From assembly GCF_964019925.1 (NCBI RefSeq), contig NZ_OZ026470.1:1-64000 (forward strand): a stretch of 64,000 nucleotides of DNA, in the 5' to 3' direction. This document shows, piece after piece, positions 57,360-64,000 of the stretch (positions are counted from its first letter, which is position 1; each line of letters opens with the position of its first letter). The stretch is from Spiroplasma endosymbiont of Cantharis nigra. GTDB taxonomy: Bacteria; Bacillota_I; Bacilli_A; Mycoplasmatales; Mycoplasmataceae. Both the position numbers and the translations under genes were made by a program. The notes under the pieces are model-generated. The model made no database searches and had not been told where the DNA came from. It saw only the letters and a program-made list of their open reading frames with translations.

Positions 57360-57764
57360 TTAATCTACTATTTTATTGAAAATTTCATCAATATTAGTCA
57401 GATCTTCTGGTTTATTATTAATTTTAAAGCCATATCCTTGCTCTTTTACATATTTAGGTATAATATGCTCGTGATAGTGAAATACCATTTGAAAGGCCTC
57501 TGAACCTTGATTAGAGACATAATTAATACCCTTTGAGTTCAACTTTTCTCTTAACATTTTAGCAACAATTTTTTTGGTTTTAGCAACTTCTTGCAAATAA
57601 AAATCATCTGTTTCTTCATAGTTTTCAAAATGTTTTTTTGGAATAACTAAAGAATGACCATCACTATTTGGAAAAATATCAAGAAAGGCTAGGGTATATT
57701 CATTTTCATAAAAAACCTTAGATGCCATTTCCTTATTAATAATTTTACAAAAAATACAATCCAT
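57360..57764 (-). CDS. HIT-family nucleotide hydrolase
   Basis: Histidine-triad protein of 134 residues, a nucleotidyl hydrolase acting on purine phosphoramidates or dinucleoside polyphosphates. The N-terminal CIFCKIINKE and SLVIPKKHFENY and the triad FHYHEHIIPKY are all present. Trp-free and intact. A strong GAGGAG-like site precedes ATG 57764. A bidirectional terminator lies between it and the lipoprotein genes upstream. Confidence 0.92.
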   Translation of the reverse strand: MDCIFCKIINKEMASKVFYENEYTLAFLDIFPNSDGHSLVIPKKHFENYEETDDFYLQEVAKTKKIVAKMLREKLNSKGINYVSNQGSEAFQMVFHYHEHIIPKYVKEQGYGFKINNKPEDLTNIDEIFNKIVD

Positions 57765-57794
57765 ATTTTAACTCCTCGTTTCTTAAATATTTTA

Positions 57795-57828
57795 TAAAAA
57801 AAATAAACCTAATGGCGGTTTATTTTTA
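57795..57828 (-). terminator. Terminator of the lipoprotein pair
   Basis: AAAAATAAACC (57799-57809) / GGTTTATTTTT (57817-57827) with A- and T-runs on both sides. Confidence 0.75.
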
Positions 57829-57831
57829 ATT

Positions 57832-59565
57832 TTATTCGTCTTTATCATCTTCACTTTTAATATATGTTCCAATTTTATCTCATAGACCAGCATAGTAAAC
57901 ATCATCTTTGTCCAAATATTTTGAATATATGATTGTTTTAGCTAAATCACTTGAATTAGAATCTTTTGAAATTCCAAACATAATTTGATTTAATAAAGCT
58001 TCTTGTTTTATCTTGTCTTTTGCTAATTCGGCAACATCTTTTGAATGTAATGTTGAATTATTTTTACTATTTCATCTATCCTTATAAATAGATTCGTTTC
58101 CTATAGTATTACTAAATTTTATAGCACTTTCTTCGTTTTCACCTTTACCAGTAATTTTATAAGTTGATTCTTCACTATTAGATGCTCCTAATAATTCAAT
58201 CATATAAATTGGCAATACAATTACTAAATCTGCATAATTATTATTTTCAGTATCAATAGTTAAGAAGTTTTCTGAACTTGATTTAATAATACCAGGACCA
58301 TTATTTCATGACTTAACTTTTGCTTCATAACCTTTTCCTGTTATTGGACTTTCTCCAAGCGCAGTATCTCCATCATAAATAGTTAAACCTTGATAACCTT
58401 GTAATCCAAAGTATGAGTCATAAGCAGTTCTATTATCATTAACAGGTTTAATTGTAGCATCATCAAACATCTTTACAATTTCTTTAATTTCTTTTCCTTC
58501 TTTTAAAGCACCACTACTGATATTTAAAAGATCAGTTTTATCATTAATTATTTTATTTATTTCATCTATTGCTTGAGCTTTAGTAACATCAAATTTTAAA
58601 GTTCAAACCATTTTAATATTTGATTTTCAATATTCATTAATTGAAGTTTCATTCAATGTTTGTGTTTTTGAAAACATTGCTGAAGAAGGGTTAATGAAAG
58701 GTGCTTTTTCTTCTTCAATTGTTTTAATATTAAACATTGTTGATTTTAAATAGGCATTTGTTAGAAGATTATCGTTCATGTCTTCTAACAATTTAGATTC
58801 AAAATAATCTTGAAATCTTAAATATAATGCAGATTTTGCACTTATATTTACAAAATCATCTTTATTTTTTACTCAAAACATTGATGATCCATTCTTTTGA
58901 TACTCATTTGTTAAGTCTTTAATAGTAGGCAGTTTACTTTTACCTGCAATAGTACCATGACTTCCTTGTTCATTTGAGAATTTTCAAATGCTATCTTGTG
59001 CATCACCAGTAGGTTTAGAATCAGAAATATAAATATATGGATTAGAACTATTAACTTCTACTTGTTCACCATCCATAGAATTTACTTTTGTTTCATCATT
59101 TTGAATGTTTAAATTATAATTATTTCTTATTGCTCAGTAATCAAGTCTTGTTGTGCCAATTGATTTTGTATAATCTTCAAAAAGTTTATTTTCAGCAATT
59201 GTTCTAGATTCAAGACTGTATTTAGTTTTAAATGATTCTTCAATTCCTTTATCTTTATCAGAAGTGTAAAACTCTTTAAAATCTAAATTTTTAAACATAG
59301 TATTTGTTGAATCAAAACTATATTGTAATGATAATAATTCATTTATCATGTTAACAATTACAGATTCAATTTCAGCATCTGTAAATAATGAACCAAAATC
59401 AATGTTTGCAAGGTCTTTATTACCAGATATTTGTACTAATAATTTTTTAGCTAATTCTTTATTTAATTTTGGTTTAGTTATTCTTGTACTTGTACAAGCT
59501 ACAACAAGAGAAGGGGTAGATACAGTTAATGAAACTGCACTAAGTATTCCTAATAATTTTTTCAT
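57832..59565 (-). CDS. Lipoprotein of unknown function (second of an overlapping pair)
   Basis: Surface lipoprotein of 577 residues starting at ATG 59565 behind GGAGG. The lipobox SLVVAC places the lipid-modified Cys at residue 24. The mature protein is polar and Ser/Asn/Lys/Asp-rich with no recognised enzyme domain; the C-terminal part includes GLQGYQGLTIYDGD and ends in an acidic tail. Its start lies inside the upstream lipoprotein gene (16-base overlap), so the pair is one transcription unit. Trp codons are UGA. Function not inferable; surface exposure is likely. Confidence 0.8.
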
Positions 59566-61838
59566 TGTTTACTACCTCCTTTTTTGAAAGAAAGATATGA
59601 TGTTTCAATATTTTTAATGATTGAATTATAATCAAAGACCACTGATTTTAAATTATTATCTAAAATCATATCACCTGTAGTTTCAGAACTAGTTTTTGGT
59701 TTTCAGAACATTTCAATAGTTTTTGAAACAATATCTTCTTTATATGCACTGTTATCTAAAAGTAATTTTGGATAACCACTTGCATCAGTTTTTGTTTTTA
59801 TTTCATCAGTTCATTTTTCACTAGCTTCAATAAATAAAATAGCTGGATTAATTGCTGTTAAACTTTGTTTTGAATTAACTGCAGCATAGAATCAAGATTG
59901 AGTTTTTGCAATAACTTCTTCTTCTTGACTCTTTTCTTCACTTATATTGAAAGTAATATAATTATTTATAAAATCTTCTTGACTAAATGATGAGTCTTCT
60001 TGTTTTGATTTTGAAATAGTTTTAAAATAATCAAATACTGATGTCATTCAATATGATGCAGAACCATCTGTTGAAGATGAAACTTGTGCTCAAGTTTTAA
60101 CTTCTGACATAATATCAAAACTAGTTGCAGAACCTGTAACTCCTTTTAACATTGAAGAGTTTGTTAGATAATGTAAGTATGGATTAACTACTGTTTTATT
60201 TAACTTAGCATAAGTATCACTTCTGCTTGTTTGTAAAACAGCTACTTTTTCAGTATCTTGTAAAGCATTATATTTTTTAAACTCATTTAATTCTGCTAAT
60301 GTTTCTTTATTAATTTTATTTTCTATAATTCCTTCTTGACGCATTCCTACTTTTTCAGCTGATTCTGACTCTTTTAAGAATTCATATCCATCAATTTGAA
60401 CTATATGCAATCCAGTTGAATCCACATAATAGACTCTTCCTTGATTTTCATTAAAAACATAAAATTTGTTATTAGCTTTATTTTCTCTTGAAATATCTTT
60501 AATTAATGTAGCAAGTCCTTGGTCAACACTAGGTGCAGTAGTAATTGCTTTACCATTGTTACCTTCAAAAATAAAGTCATATACAACTGCTCGCATGTCT
60601 TGAGAAAAATCTGATGAATTGCTTAAAGTCATAAGTTTATCATATTTTTTTACAGTTGCTTTTGGATGTTTGTCTGTTTTACCTTCAACCATTCATCTTC
60701 TTCAAGTATTAATTGAATCATCTGTTGAAATTTGAGCTAGTAATTCGTTAGTGTTTTTTTGATCATTTCCATCTAATGATTCAAAATCTGATACTGTAAC
60801 TCCATTATCAAATGATCCATTTTCAGAAAATGGAACTACAACTTCGCTTATAGCAAGAGGAGCTTGAGTATTATAGAAACGATCTAAGAAAAATTTCTGT
60901 GAATTACTTAAAAAACCTGCTCTTGAGTTATTTGAATCACTTATTGTGAATTTATTTAAATTAACTGGAGTATCATTCAATATTTTAGATATATCAATAT
61001 CACTTACTTCTTTAGCAGCAGCCACTATATCAGCATCACTTGACTCATTAGTCAATTTAGTTTCTTCTCATTTGTTTGTATCATTTTGTGTTGAATTTTT
61101 AATTTGAGCTATTTGATCTAAATCAGCTCTTAAATAACTTGCAATTGTTGCTTCGTTATCTTTATTGTCATTAATTACTTTTTTAAGTGCATTATATTTT
61201 TTAATAATATCATTTGAACTTATTCAAGTAACTCCTGTTTGATCAGTGTTAATTAAAACATCTAATAACGTTTTTGAAGCATTATTATTTGTATCTGTTA
61301 ACAGAAGATCTGCTTTATATTTGTTTTCTAGGAAGTTTTTATCCATTGATTTGACATCATCTTGATAAACGCTGTATTTATCTACAAGCATTTTATTTCA
61401 TTCTTTTTCTCATTTTTTACCGTTTTTCTTTTTATATACATCTTTTTCATTAACTATTTGTCTATCAACAATTGAAATAAGATTTGTTCATCTTTCTTTT
61501 AAAGTGTTTTTTAAATCATAGTTTGTATATAAGTTATCTTCATCTATTGTAAATTCATTTTCTTCTGAATCTATATTAGCTAGAATAGATAAATTAATCA
61601 TTTTCAATAAGTCTAAAGTTAGTTTTTCTCTATTCTTTGGACCATTTGATGAATTAATTAATTTTCATAGAATATCAGTAGATGTAATTTTTGCTTTTCC
61701 ATCTATTGATTGTAAAAATTGAATAAGAACTGAGTTTCCGTCTTCTTTAATGTCATAGTCAGTACCACAAGCAACAGCCATTGTTGCTGTTGTTGCTGTT
61801 AAGCTAACACTTCCTAACAGTGTTAATAATTTTTTCAC
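59550..61838 (-). CDS. Lipoprotein of unknown function (first of an overlapping pair)
   Basis: Protein of 762 residues. GTG 61838 is chosen as start because AAGGAG lies eight bases upstream and it gives the standard Mollicute lipoprotein N-terminus MKKLLTLLGSVSLTA with lipobox MAVAC (lipid-modified Cys at residue 24). The mature part is Asn/Ser/Lys/Asp-rich. A segment near residue 110-180 (KKWEKEWNKMLVDKY, ENKYKADLL) loosely recalls the helical N-region of PrsA/SurA foldases, but this is weak. Many Trp are UGA. The last 16 bases overlap the next lipoprotein gene. Confidence 0.8.
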
Positions 61839-61950
61839 ACCATTCACTCCTTGGTTTGTATCAAAATAATTATAATGAAAAATAACATAAAATAACATTA
61901 AATTGCAATTAAAAATAAAATATTTGTCTTTTTTGCTCTTTTAAACTTAG

Positions 61951-61980
61951 TTTAACATTTACTATAATAATAACTATAAT
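61951..61980 (+). promoter_or_regulatory. Promoter of the suf operon
   Basis: TTTAAC (61951-61956), 18-base spacer, TATAAT (61975-61980). A second TATAAT at 61963-61968 could act instead. The lipoprotein pair diverges from the same gap. Confidence 0.55.
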
Positions 61981-62001
61981 AATAGAGCAAGGAGCTTAGA
62001 A

Positions 62002-62745
62002 ATGCATAAATTAGAAATTAAAGATCTATATGTAAATATAGAGTGCAAAGAAATATTAAAGGGAATTAGTTTAACAGTTAAATCAGGAGAAATTCATGCT
62101 TTAATGGGGCCAAATGGTAATGGTAAATCGACTTTATTAATGGCAATTATGGGTCATCCAAAGTATGAAATCATTTCAGGAGATATCTTAGTTGATGGTG
62201 AATCAATATTAGAGATGAATGTTAATGAACGAAGTAAAGCTGGTTTATTTTTGGCAATGCAAAACCCACAAACAATTCCAGGAGTTTCAAACTTAGAGTT
62301 TTTAAAATATATAGTAAACGCTCACAGTGATGAAAAGAAAAAATTACAAGAAATCTTTAAAGATATTAAACAAGGAGCAAAAGAGTTAGACTTTGATTTA
62401 AATATGTTAAAGAGATTCGTTAATGATGGTTTTAGTGGTGGAGAGAAAAAGAAAAATGAAATTTTACAATTAAAAATGTTGAATCCAATTTTTAGTTTAA
62501 TTGATGAAATTGATTCAGGATTAGATGTTGATGCTTTGGAAGTTGTTTCAAAAAACTTAAATCAAGTAGATTTATCAAGAAATGCAATGGTAATTGTTTC
62601 TCACTATGATAGATTCTTCAAAAAGGTTAAACCAACTCATGCTCACGTTATTATTGAGGGAAAAATAATAACAAGTGGGGGAAAAGAAATTATTGAAAGA
62701 ATTAATGCAGAAGGTTATACATGAGTAAAGGAATTATCTAAATAA
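62002..62745 (+). CDS. sufC: Fe-S cluster assembly ATPase SufC
   Basis: ABC-type ATPase of the SUF iron-sulfur assembly scaffold. It has 247 residues. Walker A GPNGNGKST is at residues 36-44, the signature is FSGGEKKKNEILQ, and Walker B is FSLIDEIDSGLDVDAL, the SufC-specific form. CAAGGAG precedes ATG 62002. One UGA Trp near the C-terminus. It overlaps sufD by one base. Confidence 0.95.
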
Positions 62746-63515
62746 TGACTAATTTAAAATTAAATGAATCATATATAGATTTTAGAAACAAATTACCTAA
62801 AACTTTTAACTTTGAAGATAATGAAAGCAAAATTATACTATTAGAGAATAAATTTGGAACAATTGATTTAAACATCAAAGAAAATGTTGAAATAAATATT
62901 ATTGTGTTATTTTTACCTTCAACTGAAGTTAGTCAAAAAGACTTTAATATAAATTTTAATTTAAATAAAAATTCTTCATTAAATTTAAAAATATCAAATA
63001 TTGCAAATTATGATTGTAACGATAATTTTACTATTAACTTAAATGAAGAAAATACGGCAGTGGAATTTTATAATGCCACAATAATAAATAAAAGTTTTAA
63101 AAAAAACTCAGTTATAAATTCAGTACATAAAGCTAGAAACTCGTATTCAAATATTAGAACTTATGAAGTACTAAAAGATACATCAAAAGGTTTTATTAGA
63201 TGTATTAGTGATATTAAAAAGGGTTCAAATCAATCAGAAGCACATCAGGAATTAAGATTATTGGTTTTAGATAAAATGGCAAAAGCAGATTCGGATCCAG
63301 TTTTATTAATTGATGAAAATGATATTGTAGCAAGTCATGCTAATGCAATTGGTATGCTTGACCCTGATCAAGTATTTTACTTACTTTCAAGAGGTTTAAA
63401 TGAAACTCAGGCACAAGAATTAATTATAAATGGTTATTTTGAGCCAATATTTCAAGAAATTGAAGATGAAAAGCTACTAAAATACTTAAAAGAACAACTA
63501 AAGGGAATGATTTAA
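62745..63515 (+). CDS. sufD: Fe-S cluster assembly protein SufD
   Basis: Partner of SufC in the cluster-assembly complex. It has 256 residues, shorter than typical SufD (about 400) and lacking much of the N-terminal helical part. The beta-helical core and C-terminal block with SDPVLLIDENDIVASHANAIGMLDPDQVFYL are intact, with the His and Asp residues typical of SufB/SufD. Shared single-base junctions with sufC and sufS indicate tight coupling. Confidence 0.9.
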   Translation: MTNLKLNESYIDFRNKLPKTFNFEDNESKIILLENKFGTIDLNIKENVEINIIVLFLPSTEVSQKDFNINFNLNKNSSLNLKISNIANYDCNDNFTINLNEENTAVEFYNATIINKSFKKNSVINSVHKARNSYSNIRTYEVLKDTSKGFIRCISDIKKGSNQSEAHQELRLLVLDKMAKADSDPVLLIDENDIVASHANAIGMLDPDQVFYLLSRGLNETQAQELIINGYFEPIFQEIEDEKLLKYLKEQLKGMI

Positions 63516-64000
63516 TGAATTTTAAAGATAACTTTTCATATTTTAAAAACAATAGTAAGGAAATTTATTTTGATTCAGCTGCAACAGCAATTAAATTTGA
63601 TAAAGTTATAAAAGCTCAAAGTGACTATGATTTAAAGATTGGAGCTAATACGCACAATAATCTATTTGATAATGCTTATAAAGCAAATCAAATGGTTAGT
63701 GAAACTAGGTCTAAAATAGCAAAGTTTATTGGTATTGATGATAAAAATGAAATTATTTTTACAAGTGGAACAACGCACTCATTAAATCAACTAGTTTTTG
63801 GTATGAGAAATTATCTTAAAAAAAATGATGAGATTTTATTAACTAAGTTGGAGCATTCATCTAATTTATTGCCTTGAATGGTATTATCACAAGAAGAAAG
63901 TTTGAAAATTGATTATTTAGATTTGGATGAAAAGTTTTTAATTGACATCTCAAAACTTAAAAATAAAATAACTACTAAAACTAAAATTATTTCTTTTGCA
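63515..64000 (+). CDS. sufS: Cysteine desulfurase SufS (3' truncated by window end)
   Basis: Pyridoxal-phosphate enzyme supplying sulfur for iron-sulfur clusters. The first 162 residues are present. FDSAATAIK, the segment with GANTHNNLF, FTSGTTHSLNQ (cofactor phosphate site) and LEHSSNLLPW match SufS. The catalytic lysine and cysteine lie beyond the window. One UGA Trp at 63875. Third gene of the operon. Confidence 0.93.

Overview
The window reads as a contiguous chromosomal segment of a wall-less Mollicute of the Spiroplasma/Mesoplasma/Entomoplasma group (Entomoplasmatales). Base composition is very AT-rich and nearly every gene only reads through if UGA is tryptophan (genetic code 4). Start signals are GGAGG/AAGGAG-type sites before ATG, with some TTG and GTG starts. 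A Ser/Thr kinase ending at its membrane anchor with no PASTA domains, lipobox lipoproteins and a PstC-PstA fusion also fit a Mollicute. The genus call is inference; no rRNA is present.

Layout. 0-4.7 kb: dnaI, then gapA and pgk flanking a Panacea-domain (DUF4065) gene, then an unknown gene. 4.8-11 kb (minus strand): a membrane protein, a secreted protein, and def - rnj - APC permease. 11-21.4 kb (plus): rsmD-gmk-rsmB, a large surface protein with Ig-like repeats, then the tight run rlmN-prpC-prkC-rsgA-rpe-thiN. 21.4-21.8 kb (minus): tRNA-Leu(CAA) and rpmB. 22-30.7 kb: an Asp23-family gene and fakA, a membrane protein, a 1243-residue FtsX-type permease, a 72-residue protein with 13 cysteines, and plsX-rnc. 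30.8-38.7 kb: smc followed by pstS-pstCA-pstB-phoU. 38.7-49 kb: a secreted protein (minus), ftsY-ylxM-ymdB, two less characterised genes, an S-box-like leader before metK, cutC, trmFO/rlmFO, an unknown gene, and a protein resembling a 2-oxoacid dehydrogenase E2 that lacks its key residues. 49-57.3 kb: yhaM, an RpiR-type regulator, then a beta-glucoside operon (PTS IIABC, ROK kinase, two GH1 6-phospho-beta-glucosidases). 57.3-61.8 kb (minus): a HIT hydrolase and two overlapping lipoprotein genes. 61.9-64 kb: sufC-sufD-sufS, cut by the window end.

How the genes work together. gapA/pgk, the PTS operon and rpe belong to sugar uptake and glycolysis/pentose phosphate metabolism. fakA and plsX activate fatty acids for lipid synthesis. 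pstS-phoU imports and senses phosphate. prpC/prkC form a phosphatase/kinase switch. rnj, rnc, yhaM and ymdB handle RNA turnover, rsmD/rsmB/rlmN/trmFO modify RNA, and suf makes iron-sulfur clusters. No CRISPR array, insertion sequence, prophage or rRNA operon was seen, and no gene-free stretch exceeds 300 bases. The observations most worth following are the E2-like pseudoenzyme, the Cys-rich mini-protein with its own promoter, the S-box-like metK leader, the lone Panacea gene in the glycolytic cluster, and the rearranged PTS protein with a helical tail.
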